Shown: positions 37,896-48,945 of the stretch, in pieces
How positions within the stretch are numbered: position 1 is the first letter of the stretch
Layout: each line of letters starts with the position of its first letter
Source of the DNA: Chlorops oryzae
Lineage: Eukaryota; Arthropoda; Insecta; Diptera; Chloropidae
Length of the DNA: 64,000 nt
Assembly (NCBI GenBank): GCA_020466095.1
Contig: CM035808.1
Coordinates: 1,834,190 to 1,898,189, forward strand
Reading direction: 5' to 3'
Made by a program: the position numbers and the translations under genes
Notes under the pieces: model-generated
What the model saw: the letters and a program-made list of their open reading frames with translations, nothing else
What the model was told of the DNA's origin: nothing
Database searches by the model: none

Positions 37896-38529
37896 AAAAA
37901 TTACCCTAAAAATATTTTTTTTCACCCTTCAAATTATTCTTCAATAGAGGAACTCTTAAAATACAAATTTTCTTCATAAATTGAAATTTTAATTCAATAA
38001 CGACCCGCAATTTTACGCTTCGAATTGCCTCCAAAATTCTCATCAATGAATATCCGAAAGTCCAATGCCTTCGCAGGCCACAAATATCCCACGCTCTTTC
38101 CATAAAATGTTCTTTAATTGAGAAAGCAAATAAGCTTTTAATGTAAACACACGCATTTTTAAGAAGAAGAAAAATTTATATCTCGAAACAAAATGTGTTT
38201 ATCACTCAATTTCCAAAAAAAACGATCGCCAGAGCAATTGATTCCAAAAGCCGGAAATAGTGAGAACCACTCGAAAGCCAATCTGTCATTTAAGTGGCCG
38301 GCCTCAAGAGCGCTTCTTTAAGTGGAATCTCGAAATGAGAGAAATAAAAATATCAGATGGGACTGTAAATTCGTTTAAAAATCAACGTTAATTTCCTATG
38401 AAAAGTATCAAGAAATTTGATGGAAAGGAATTTCGAAGTGATCTCTTTGGAATCTGAAGGCCGAGAATTATAGCCAATTAATTGGAATATTTTATTGAAT
38501 TAATATAAATTTTATTATTTATTAACCTA
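37896..38529. other. Non-coding, unassigned
   Basis: No supported feature. Confidence 0.4.
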
Positions 38530-38703
38530 AATGCTTATGACTGATTTCTAAAAGCGTACAAATTTTTGCAAATATTTAAAAAATGTTAACGTATGGAAAT
38601 AGTTACAATCGAATCCTCCATTGATTTAATTCGCTTTCATATGTTTTCATGTGTTGAATATTTGCAGGAATTTGTACGCTATTAGAAACCAGTCATAAGC
38701 ATT
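38530..38703. mobile_element. Foldback family F, copy 3 (best preserved)
   Basis: The arms are long inverted repeats: AATGCTTATGACTG..TTTCTAA.AGCGTACAAATT on the left and the inverse on the right, over ~40 bp with few mismatches. The ends cannot be fixed because no TSD is evident. Confidence 0.68.
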
Positions 38704-39831
38704 CAATTTAATGAAGAAAGTCGATAAAGGTGCGATTTAATTAACCTGGAGGATTACTGTTCGAATAATATTCCACATTGATTGACTCCCCTCCCCATTC
38801 CGAATAGCTGCGCACCTCTTAGAGTGCCTCGTTCTGCGGTCTGAAGTTTTCAATTTCATTTCGTGCATTTTAGATCAATTTACCATATGGCCCTATGGAA
38901 GCCATGCAGTGCCATTAAAGCGAATATCGAATGAGAAGGCATTTAGGAAAAATAGAGAAGAAAAAATAGAAAGAAAGTCGGTGTAATACTTTCGAAGCTA
39001 AGCACTGTTTACTGTGCCGCTTAGCTGCGAACTCGTGAATGCCTCGTTTGAAAGGAGGAAGTCTCAGGCTGATTGCGCTTTCGACTCGGAATCGGGATTG
39101 GGAGTAATGCCGGCAACGGAACGACCGAGTCACAGAGTTCAAAGGAACTTGCTCCAGTTTACATTTTCCTTCGGCAAAAGAGCTATTCTAGTGAAATGGG
39201 CCAACGAGCTAAGCCAAAGCAAACAAAAGACCAAGCGCGATAAATGAACTGAAAATGCATGAGAGGATGGAGCGAGAAAAGGGAAGAGACTATAAAAATC
39301 AACAAGAAAAATAAAACTCTTCCACTTTTATCGAAAATCTTCTTTAATGAATTCCTTGAAAAAATTCGAATTTCTTTTCCCTTCAATTGAAAAAAAAAAA
39401 AATAATATAAATAAAAATTCATTTTAAGCAATAAAATGCAGCGCCTTCGATGTGAATTGATACATCAATAAGGCGCTGAAGAGCATATGTTGGGAATGAA
39501 TCAACTCAATTAATTGATGAATTGAAAGGCCTAAGACCTTGTTGTCGTACATATTTGCGAAATTGAAAGCGGAGAATTTTTCTTTTCTTTTGTTTCGTCT
39601 TGGAAATAAATTGAATGCATTTTAAATGAATTTATGCACTTCGAGATGAATAAATTTTCTCCTTGGGAAAGTGAGAAGGTCATTAGTGATTCCTTGTATC
39701 AATTAAAATTATTGAATGATCATAAATCGACCTATGAGAAGCAACTGAGCTGATGAGAGATCACATTTGCCGATATGCTCAATCGATCTAGCGTGAAAAA
39801 AGTTTGAGAGCCACTGAGTTTGACATCACAT
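38704..39831. other. Apparently single-copy non-coding DNA
   Basis: A 77-codon frame at 39014-39247 overlaps a 75-codon frame on the other strand, and neither is supported. It contains an A-run near 39390. Confidence 0.4.
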
Positions 39832-40002
39832 ACAGTGGGCCCCGATACTCCAACAAACGTTTTGCGGGGTAGTTGTCGAACTATCGAAATATTCAGATTA
39901 TAGAGTGCTGCCTAAAGAGTTCTCTATGCAACGATTTTTACAAAAATTGTTCTTGCAAGATTATCTTACACTTTGAATTAAAAATTTCAAATTTTTAATA
40001 TA

Positions 40003-40816
40003 CACTGAGCGAAATTAACCATGATTTTTTTAAAAAGGCGCATTGTTATTCACAGTCCTTTTGATTTTCGAGCAGAACGAAAATTTCAAAAGAAAAATTG
40101 TTGAGTCAACAACATTTTTGGTTGATTTGAAAGGAAATATGTTTAATTAAAATTTTTTAATTTCGGTATAATTCTCATTTGGTTTATAAAATAGAATATA
40201 GACATATTTCATCTTAGAACTTTTTAAGCTTTGCGAAAGCAGTCACGACAACGGAGTGACAAAATCGGATTAAGTCCATCCGATGGCTATTTTTGGGGTT
40301 ATGTTCAACAGAGGGATCTGTGGCCATTTGCTTTGAACGTTTAATTAAATTTGTTTTGAACATTTCTTGCTTTTATAGGGTATTTTAGAAATTTTTTTTT
40401 TTATTTTAAAAATTATCTTGTCATTTCAATTATGTCCGTGGTTAGTTCAACAATTTAAATTTAAATCCATTTTTGAAAATTATCATTTCAATTCAACCTG
40501 AAATATGGTTGATTCAAAAGGAAAATCTTTATTTTTTTCAACAAGAAAAATTGTTAAAATAAAAATACAGTCAACTCTCGTTAATTCAAACCTGAGATAA
40601 TTCAAACCTCTCTATAATTCAAAATGATAACGAGTTCCCTACAAAATCTCTTTATACAGTCGACTCTCGGTAATTCAAACACTCGAAAATTCGTAAGATT
40701 TTAAGAGTCCATCGAGTTTCGAATTTACGAGAGTCTACTGTATTCCTTGTTGAAGCCGGTTTTGTATGTTTTTCCTTTTGATTTAACCAGTTTTCTGGTT
40801 GATTTTTTTCTCTGTG
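40003..40816. mobile_element. Family C TA-flanked MITE, copy 2 (inverted)
   Basis: It begins CACTGAGCGAAATTAACC and ends with the inverse of CACAGAGAAAAAAATC, flanked by TA (40001-40002 and 40817-40818). It is the reverse complement of the 25.1-kb copy except that it lacks that copy's TTAA insertion and carries its own 173-bp insertion. Confidence 0.85.
40568..40740. mobile_element. 173-bp pogo/Tigger-like MITE in family C
   Basis: CAGTCAACTCTCGTTAATTC on the left and its near inverse on the right are flanked by TA (40566-40567 and 40741-40742). A second left-type end, CAGTCGACTCTCGGTAATTC, lies internally at 40657, so the right 84 bp is a complete smaller palindromic element. The 25.1-kb family C copy has a single TA at this spot (empty site). 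Ends of this form are typical of pogo/Tigger elements. Confidence 0.8.
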
Positions 40817-40975
40817 TAGAATCAACTTCCGCGACACCCCTTGAATAAAAGTCATATAGGATTACAGGGGTGCCAGATTAGCTGTATTAACTGGGGTCCA
40901 CTATTTTCCAATATCAAATCGTCCTACGATGAATAAAGTTTGAAAGCCACTGGACTTCGAAACCTTGCATAAAAG

Positions 40976-41207
40976 CATGATACAAGAAAACAAGATAGCG
41001 CCACTTCAGTACCGCTATTTTGAGGCTTTCTCTGAGAGCCGAAAATTGAGTTTGTGACGTCACTGAGCGAGAAATTGTTGTTGTTTCCCATTCTATTCAA
41101 AAAATTAAAAAGCCGGTTTAACATGGGAAACAACAACAACGAATCGCGATTTTGAGTTTGTGACGTTTCCTCTCTCAAGTGGCGCTATCTTGTTTTCTTG
41201 TATCATG
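40976..41207. mobile_element. P-superfamily-like MITE, copy 1
   Basis: The 232-bp element has ends CATGATACAAGAAAACAAG in inverted orientation (over 25 bp matched) and an exact 8-bp TSD, CATAAAAG (40968-40975 and 41208-41215). The CATGAT start plus 8-bp duplication are those of Drosophila P elements (established knowledge). The class call is inference because there is no transposase. An inner inverted pair GTTGTTGTTTCCCAT / ATGGGAAACAACAAC adds a second foldback. Confidence 0.82.
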
Positions 41208-41215
41208 CATAAAAG

Positions 41216-43030
41216 CTTTGAAAAAAATTGCTGGTTTTTTCTTTTGCCCATTGATAAATTCCGATCCGCTTGGCGCTTTCATTTTCTCTTTAATTGGAGT
41301 CTTTATTGTGTGTTTATAATGAAAATATATTTTATATTTGCTAATTTTTATGAAATATCTCGAATTCGACGAATCGAAGCATTTGCCTTTATGAAAAGAA
41401 ATCATTGGCATTAATAAGTTAAATGAGCTTAAGTCGATTTAAGATATTTTCATATAACGCCATAGATATACATATGTGTTTATCAATCATTCAATCGTCG
41501 TAATAATTTATTATTATAAAAAATATGAATTTAATAAGGTCAATTAGCTTCCAAAGCGTTTCCTAATTAAGCAACCTCTAAAGATGCATTTTTGTGTCAA
41601 ATTTTAATCGATCAAACAGAGAAGAGAAGGGATGTGAGGGAAAATATTAAAGTCTTCGCAACAGACAGCCAGACAGTCATGCTACATTGCATTCAATTTT
41701 GATAAGCATCTGTGGACGTGAATGACGTCAAAGAAAATTGTATTAAATTTATTCCCCTGCCTACACTCAGAAGAACTGCTCGAAGAATTCTCACCGAAGC
41801 GGTAAGCTGATACCTCCAGACATCCACTTAGAGAGTTCTATAAATAATAGTGAAGAAATATGACGGCATAAAACACCCTTGGTGGTTATCATTTCAATTC
41901 AATTAAATGCATCAAATCGAAATGGCAATAGGTGCCCATAGAGCAGATGGAAGGGGGGGAAGAGAACGTTTTAAGCGGCTTTCAATCATTGCCGTTCCCT
42001 GACAGAGTCCAACCAGCCTTTTTCTTGTCATAACTTAAGTATCTATCTTGTGCTTTCTTGCTTACCTTCGCTCTCGAGCCACTCAACAAATTAAAAGGCA
42101 ATTGATATATCTAGCTGAAGCGTAAATCCCACAACATATCAAGATCATCGATCGACAACGCGAATGACGTTTATTGTAGCGAAAGATGGCAGATATGGGC
42201 ACAACTGGCAGCCAGCAACGGGCAACTGGCAACTTGAACCGGGAACTCGAAACCTGTAAAAAAAAAAAACTTTCTTGGCAGCAAATTGTTGCCGCCGCCG
42301 CCCGCTCTTGTCACTGCCTGTTTCTCCATGCGTACCTACTGTGCAAATGTGTGGAAATGGAAATGGTAATGGAAAAAGGCATCGAAAATGCACACATGGC
42401 GCTGCAACGTTCCAAAAGCGAAGGAGTTCATTCCTTCTGCCTTTCGGGCTAAACACAGCCGCATATGGATGGCCGTTGGTAGGCCTCCTATGTACTTATA
42501 TGCCTCCTATCTGACTGCATCGCGATGACTTTGTATGTCATGGCTATTAAATTGTTGCCGCATTTCTTTTGTTTTATTTTTTTAATTTTTATTTTTATTC
42601 TTATTTCTTTTACTCTATAAAAGCCCATTGAATCAATGAAAGCACTCATTGAAGTCAATATGTTTCCATATCGTCTAAATATAGTAACATGCCTCGGCAT
42701 GGTCGAGTGTATTGATCTTGGGTGACACGATGTGAATGAGCGGATCGAGCAGAATGGGTGGAATGGGCGGAATGGGGGGGCAAAAGAGTAACCCGGAGTA
42801 GGTAAGTCTGTAAGTCAGACTGGGCGGCAGACACACGCTTTTTGCGGCAGCGTTCACGTTTTCTTTTGTGAATTTAATGCGCATGACGCCATAAAAATGT
42901 TCAGTTTTCCGCTTCGCGGTGCAAAAGTCGCAGTCTTCGAAGAATTCTAGGTAGAAACAAACAAAATAAAATAAAAAAATCTCTTCGTGGTCCAAACAAA
43001 GAAATCGAATTTGTGGAGAAAAATTCGAAA
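41216..43030. other. Apparently single-copy non-coding DNA
   Basis: Overlapping frames on both strands at 42145-42514 are not supported. The sequence near 42186-42300 is GC richer with simple CAACTGGCA-type repeats. Short GGGTGGAATGGGCGGAATGGG repeats lie at about 42754-42780. Confidence 0.4.
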
Positions 43031-43640
43031 AAATAAAATCAAGTCAATGACCGTCGGGTCAGCAAAAAATGTTAAAGAACACACACGGTCTATCGATGAT
43101 CGTAACTTAACATAAAAACTTAACATAAGTTAATGCGCAAATTACATAATCACAATCACGATCGTTACATAATCATTCGAAAGGGAATTATTACGAATTG
43201 ATCTGATAATTGTTTGGATAAGCGAGAGAATGACAAACGAAATCAACAAATCAATCGATCTCCCACCGACCAAGACGGACGAATTCGATCATCCGGCTTA
43301 AATGGCACACAGTTATGACAGCTGTCAGCTGAAATGGGTGAAAACCGTTCGGCAGCATCAAATTACCAACACGAATGCACGATGATGTCTAAGCATTTAT
43401 ACATATTTATGTGAGACAGCGTTACCAGAGTCTTTTGCAATATTTTTCATAAATTTCAAAATTTTTTACCCTTAAGAATGGGCCGATCAGAATCATTTCA
43501 GGAATTGTTCCTATTTATTTCTCCGCCAATCTGTATCAGCGTTGCCAGACGTCTTGCATGTCGTGGAAAGTCGCTTTTTGATCAAACATTTGAAATTCCC
43601 AAATTTTTATTTCTTTTTTTTTACACTCGTAAATAGGTAC
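43031..43640 (+). repeat. Diverged segmental duplicate, left copy
   Basis: It shares ordered blocks with 44391-44890: 'aatcaagtca..caaaaaatgtta', 'tctccaccttctaagacgga' (here 'tctcccaccgaccaagacgga'), 'gtcagctgaa', 'ttgttc.ctatttattt.cgccaatct' and 'gttgccagacgtcttgc'. A short third fragment lies at 43913-44040. A hAT-like start (TAGTGATGTAACGAATG) follows at 43641 with no matching right end. Confidence 0.55.
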
Positions 43641-43912
43641 TAGTGATGTAACGAATGTCAAATTTTGTATTCGCGAATCGATGCGAATGCTACCATATTC
43701 GCTAATGGAATGAAAATACTTATTCTAAGTTTTTGAATTATATCTCAAAATTTGGCAAATTTTTCATTACCAAATCAATTCTTTATTTAAATAGCACCAA
43801 CTTTGAAAATAAGAATATATTTATTTATAGTCCCTAAAAGAAATTACACATTTAGGGTCTTCATACATTACTATGAAATGAATCACATAACGTTTTGTGA
43901 ACAGTAGAGCTC

Positions 43913-44040
43913 ATCAATATGAGGGCAATTTCGGAATTGTTCATTTATTTCTCGCCAACACAGCTTGCCAGCGTTTCAGTCTTTTTGATAAACATTTGAA
44001 ATCCAAAATTTTATTTCTTTTTTTTTCCTCGAAGGTCAAG
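43913..44040 (+). repeat. Third partial copy of the 43-kb duplicate
   Basis: 'ggaattgttcatttatttctc', 'gccaacacag.ttgccagcg' and 'gataaacatttgaaatccaaa' match the 3' part of the left copy. Confidence 0.5.
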
Positions 44041-44390
44041 TACGAGTCAATTTAGATTCAAACCTAAATTTTTAATTGAATCAAATTTTTAACATTGAAA
44101 AAATTAAAAAATTTTAATTAATAAAAAAAAACTTTTTTCAAAAATTTGTTTTAAAAACCGAATTTATCTAATATGAAACAAATTTTTTAAGTTTTTTAAT
44201 AGGAAAAATTAAAAATGTTTAATTATTAAAAATAGGGCTGAATGGTTTTATTTTTTTGTACAAGGAAAAAAAAATTTTTTAATAAAGATTTTTTACAAAA
44301 CTTTTTTCTTTTTGAGAAAAAAATATATAAAAAAGTTCTATGAAATCAAAAATTCGATTCTGTTCGAGGCATAGAATTGATGATATAAAT

Positions 44391-44890
44391 AAATCAAGTC
44401 ATAGTCAAAAAATGTTACAAGAACGACACATCGGTTGCGATGGTCTTCTACTTCTGTTTTCATGTCGCCATTCTTAATCACAATAAGTTGGTAATTTCGA
44501 AGAATAAACGAACTGATTGAAATTGCTTTGGATCAAGCAGGAACTGACAACTGCAACAAATTTGTCTCCACCTTCTAAGACGGAAGGTTCATGTAGTTCA
44601 AAACACAGATATTGTCAGCTGAATATTTACAAACTTTGCCAGCATAAATTTCCTAGAAGTACTATGTCTTCAAGATTTATAATAAAAACACAAGTATTTT
44701 ATGCAATCATCTTTAAAAAAAAACTTTCTTACCAGAAGTCCCTGATACAAGTAATCATTTTTGGTATTGTTCTCTGCTATTTATTTTCCGCCAATCTAGT
44801 ATATTGCCAACATCTTGCGAATGCGTGAATTTGATTGTTTGATAAAAAAATTTCTGAATATTCCCAGATATTCGAATATTCTTTTTCACT
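44391..44890 (+). repeat. Diverged segmental duplicate, right copy
   Basis: Second member of the duplicated pair (blocks listed under the left copy). A 103-codon frame at 44517-44828 lies within it. The left copy has no corresponding open frame, so I do not call a gene. Confidence 0.5.
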
Positions 44891-45672
44891 TTTAATTAAG
44901 TACCTTCTGCAAAATAAGGCAAAACATTTTATTTTTCCCTCTATAAAATTTCACATTTTAGGGCTCTCTCGACCACTGTCAGAAATTAAAAACTTCATAT
45001 AAAAAACGCTTTCATAAATGAATCAAAAATTTTCTGAAGTGCTCTTTTTTTTATAGTAACACAGATAATTTGAAAAGTTTTTGTCATAAGAAATAATTGT
45101 TTAGTTTTTTGCACATGTAAAAAATATTTTTGGTGATTTGTTAATAGTCCCTGAAGATGATTTTCGACGAAAAGCGAAATATTGGACGTTTTCAAATTTA
45201 ATTAAAAATCAAAAACCTTGACCTTAAGCTCGAAAAAAACGTGTAGTATTTCTACAAAGGAAAAAGTTCTTCATTTCTGTTTCATTTCTGACTGAACTGG
45301 AGAGAGCCCCTCAGGGGAAAAATTTTTCAAAAAATTCGAACCAAAAAAATCAGATGCAACCCTGGTGGGAACAATATTTGGTAATTTTAAAAAAGTGAGT
45401 GGGCGTGATAAAAATCTCGGAAAGCGGGCAATAGAGCCATAAATTGGAAAAGTTTCTATAAATTTATTTGATAAGGGGAAAGGGGATTCCGCGGGAATGT
45501 CGGTTTTTCGTACCTCGAAAAAAAGTATTAAAATGTTTGTCCCGGGCAAATTTCCTAGGTCTGATTTAGACTAGGAAAATCTGATTAAAAAATTGCACAC
45601 ATTTGTCGTGGAGTGGAATCGATCACGCTCCTCGGCACATGTGGGCAATTCTTCAATCAAAATTTCTTAGTC
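44891..45672. other. Non-coding, one isolated GGGCGTG block
   Basis: 'gtgagtgggcgtgataaaa' at about 45396 recalls family D, but the rest of that family is not recognisable. A short CCCCTCAGGGGAAA palindrome lies near 45308. No gene. Confidence 0.4.
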
Positions 45673-45675
45673 TAA

Positions 45676-45811
45676 GGGCCGTTTTCTCATCCTACTTTTA
45701 ATCTCTATCTGCCAGTTAAATTTCAATTTCTTTGACTTATTAATCAAATTTGTATGAAATTATCATCAGGATAATTTAACTTACAGATAAAAAAAGATGA
45801 GAAAACGGCCC
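45676..45811. mobile_element. 136-bp TAA-flanked MITE (PIF/Harbinger-like)
   Basis: GGGCCGTTTTCTCATC at the left and its exact inverse at the right are flanked by TAA (45673-45675 and 45812-45814). It is the short form of the element at 1038-1543, in the opposite orientation. Confidence 0.82.
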
Positions 45812-45814
45812 TAA

Positions 45815-47018
45815 ATCGGACCTTAAAACATAAAATCCCGCTTTGCAAAGAAAAGTTATCTGGCAACGCTGATGTACGATTATGTATAAATTAAAAAGTC
45901 GAAGCCACAAAAGACTCTAGAACAATAAACATGTCATTAAGACAAAAACACAAGAACTCAAAATATTATGAACGAATTCTTTTTTACTCTTCTTGTGCTC
46001 TTCTTCCTGCCTTCCTTATCCATCGCTAATGTTCCTCCGATCGCGTTGGAACTACATTCGATATCGATGTTCACCGTTAAATGCAATATTTCTGTTCTTT
46101 GTTGGAATTTTATGTTCCCAACCAGAGATGAGGGTTTTTTTTCGAGCGATCGAAATAGACCATAGACCATAAAAAGCCATTGTAAGAGACCGATATTCTC
46201 AAAGAAAGAAAAAAAAAATATATACGATGCCCAGAAAGAAACTTCAAAGTGTCTTGATGATATTCTCATGTTAATTCTTGAAGTTTCCCTAATGCCATCG
46301 CATCTGCTGTGGGTATTTGTGCTTTGATGACGCTTTTTTTTTTGGATTCAAAGAAATTCCGAAAACGTGCTAAGATAGACGAAATTTTCCTCTAAATCGC
46401 GAATTGACGATGGAAGTAATATTCCGAAGAAGCAAGCATTTTAATAATGAAAAAACTTTCATTTAATTTGCTACAATTCCTCATGGTTGCGATGGCATTT
46501 CTTCCCTGAAGCAATAAATCCAAATTACAGCTGTTAACACTATGCTCAAGTCTGACATTTGCGTCTTACTTCGTAAAACTGCGTCCAACTTCGTCCGATG
46601 AATATCGTCTTTCTTCCACTTCATTGTTGGGAACAAAGTGCAAGGAGGACGCCGACGACGTTGCATGTTACTTAATGCCTCGACACGTGCGTTAAGCGCG
46701 ATGCCGTAGTGTGCCATTGCCTGCTCAGAGAGACAGACAGACAGACAGACATGACATAAAAATAGATGCGTTAGCTCGTGCCCCCTTTTCCGATACTCAT
46801 CATCGTCTTTCTTAGAGCTTCTTTTCGGAAATAAATTTAGCTCTAAAAGCGGTCATTCTCAGTAGAATGCACGAAGAGAGGTCACAGTAAGAGGGAACTG
46901 CTCCCCTCAGTGACGGGAGTTACATAATAATTTTAAAATAAAATTTTTCGAATTGCATACGAATACATTTTCAGTTCGTAAACTTCCACCCAGCAAGCAT
47001 TTTAGGAATGATGGTATT
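45815..47018. other. Apparently single-copy non-coding DNA
   Basis: A CAGA tetranucleotide run lies at about 46733-46750. Frames at 45958-46269 (minus) and 45968-46165 (plus) overlap and have no family resemblance. Confidence 0.45.
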
Positions 47019-47840
47019 GAGTCCGAAATTTTTTACAAAATGCATATGTAGTTCAGAAATATGACTCCGAAATCAGTCAGAAAGCACTCCGAAATCACTC
47101 CGAAATTACTCCGAAATATCTAAGAAATAAGACGATGAGAAAAACGACTCCGAAATTACTCCGAAAGCACTCCGAAATCACTCCGAAATTACTCCTAAAT
47201 ACATATATGCAAAATAAAAGGCTGCAAAAAGGGCTCTGAAATTATTCCAAAATATTTGATAAATAACTCCGAATTGGGTCCGAAATATTTTAGAAACTGC
47301 ATATGTAGTTCAGAAATATGACTCCGAAATCAGTCAGAAATATCTGAGAAATAAGACGATGAGAAAAACGACTCCGAAAGCACTCCGAAATTACTCAGAA
47401 ATATCTGAGAAATAAGACGATGAGAAAAACGACTCCGAAATTACTCCGAAAGCACTCCGAAAACACTCCGAAATCACTCCGAAATCACTCTGAAATACAT
47501 ATATGCAATATAAAAGGCTGAAAAAAGGGCTCTGAGATTAGTCCGAAATATTTGATAAATAACTCCGAATTGGGTCCGAAATATTTTACAAAATGCATAT
47601 GTAGTTCAGAAATATGACTCCGAAATCAGTTAGAAATATCTGAGAAACAAGGCGATGAGAAAAACAACTCCGAAATAACTCCGAAATTACTCCGAAATCA
47701 CTCCGAAATACATATATGCGAAATAAAAGGCTGCAAAAAAGAGGCTCTGAAATTATTCCGAAATATTTGATAAATAACTCCGAATTGGGTCCGAAATATT
47801 TTCGAAAATAAAAGGCTTGAAAAAATAACTCCGAAATGAA
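47019..47840 (+). repeat. Higher-order CTCCGAAAT tandem array
   Basis: Large units start at the 'g.gtccgaaat' junction near 47019, 47276, 47572 and 47787 (lengths about 257, 296, 215 and partial). Each contains 'gcatatgtagttcagaaata', clusters of the 11-12-bp subrepeat ACTCCGAAATC, 'acatatatgc..aaaaggctg' and 'tattccaaaatatttgataa'. The length differences come from subrepeat number and from loss of the 'gacgatgagaaaaacgac' segment. Minus-strand frames here are translations of the subrepeat and not genes. Confidence 0.88.
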
Positions 47841-48683
47841 TCGCATTAAATTCTTTCATTAAAAAACTTTAATTAATTTATGTGCTCCCTCATGAAAATG
47901 TTCCTCGTTTTTTTTCGACTATTCGTTTTTATTATGAACTCCGTTCTATTTTCATTTACTTCCCCAGAGTGCCATTATTTTTAATTGCTTCCCCATGTTT
48001 TCACTTTTCGTTCCTCATTTCCGCTTTATGGAAAACTTATTACGGCCTGATGGGGAAAACGCATGCACACGCATGCAATGTGGGGGCGCGCAATTCAAAC
48101 GTTCGGAAGATATCAACATATTCGCTTTTCGTTTTCAACACTGCGAGGGAGTTTTCATCAGATTCAGGAAGGAAATGATTCGTTTCGGTTTCGACTCCGT
48201 CTGGAATTTCAATTGAACAGAATGAGAATCCATTCCAATAATTCTCTATTGAGCAAGTCAAATGGTCAGAAAGGTCAGTTTGAGATTCTTTAAATGATTC
48301 GACGACTCCTTTACGGTACATAAGCAGGCGAGAGCATTTAATCATGGGAGGCACGGCTGCCAGATGATCTATTGGGTCCTTACTTGAAAAGCGGCATTTT
48401 TAAAAGTTTTCCGAAAATGCGGATAGGAAAGAATGAAACCTTTCCTAATAAGCCCCATTGTAACAGAGAATCGGAATATTTTTTGTCCCGAGGGGATATT
48501 CTAATTTCAAGGCCAAAAAGCTGACAACGCTGATTGAGTCATCCTTTTCATACATACATACATAAGTGGTTATGACCTCAACCATTCGGCGATCCTCCAT
48601 TTAAATTTAATCCTAAAAATTTTTACTTCCAAATGCCATTTTATGATGAAATGACATCACATCCGAAAATATTCAAAAACAAA
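47841..48683. other. Non-coding, frames on both strands
   Basis: Four overlapping frames at 47882-48354 on both strands reflect a stop-poor stretch rather than a gene. Nothing else was identified. Confidence 0.4.
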
Positions 48684-48945
48684 GTAAGAAAGCTAAAGTC
48701 GGTCAAGACCGACTTTGAAATACCCAGCGTCCCGACACTATGTTTTGCCTTTCCGTACGAAAGTAAATTTTCGGAGGAGATCCGACTACAGACGGACGAA
48801 CGGACATGTCGAAATCGATTCAGTTTTTGATCCTGATCAAGAATATATATATATTATATATGTCTATATCTACGGAGCTTAGTTCTGGCTGTTACAAGAT
48901 TCGCACAAAACTAATATACCCTGCTTACGCTGGGTATAAAAAGGT
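48684..48945 (+). repeat. Dispersed fly repeat ending in a TATACCC hairpin
   Basis: It opens with the hairpin AAGTCGGTCAAGACCGACTT. It contains 'cagacggacgaacggacat' and 'gatcctgatcaagaatatat', and ends in the hairpin TATACCC..GGGTATA. The middle phrase is one I recall as widespread in untranslated parts of fly transposable elements. Which family it is cannot be said here. Confidence 0.6.

Larger units (their letters stand above)
39833..40904. mobile_element. Outer CAGTGGGCCCC element hosting family C
   Basis: CAGTGGGCCCCGATAC at 39833 is mirrored by ACTGGGGTCCACT at about 40890-40902. It is interrupted by the family C copy (40003-40816). Just outside lie similar direct segments ('aaagtttgagagccactg' and 'aaagtttgaaagccactgg'). 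The ends resemble pogo/Tigger or hAT termini. The boundary is approximate and the class uncertain. Confidence 0.45.

Noticed and set aside
44517..44828. 103-codon frame with hydrophobic C-terminal part
   Set aside because: It lies in a duplicated segment whose other copy is not open.
47586..47846. 86-codon minus-strand frame with repeating FGVISELF-type peptide
   Set aside because: It is only the translation of the CTCCGAAAT subrepeat, and unit length changes break it.
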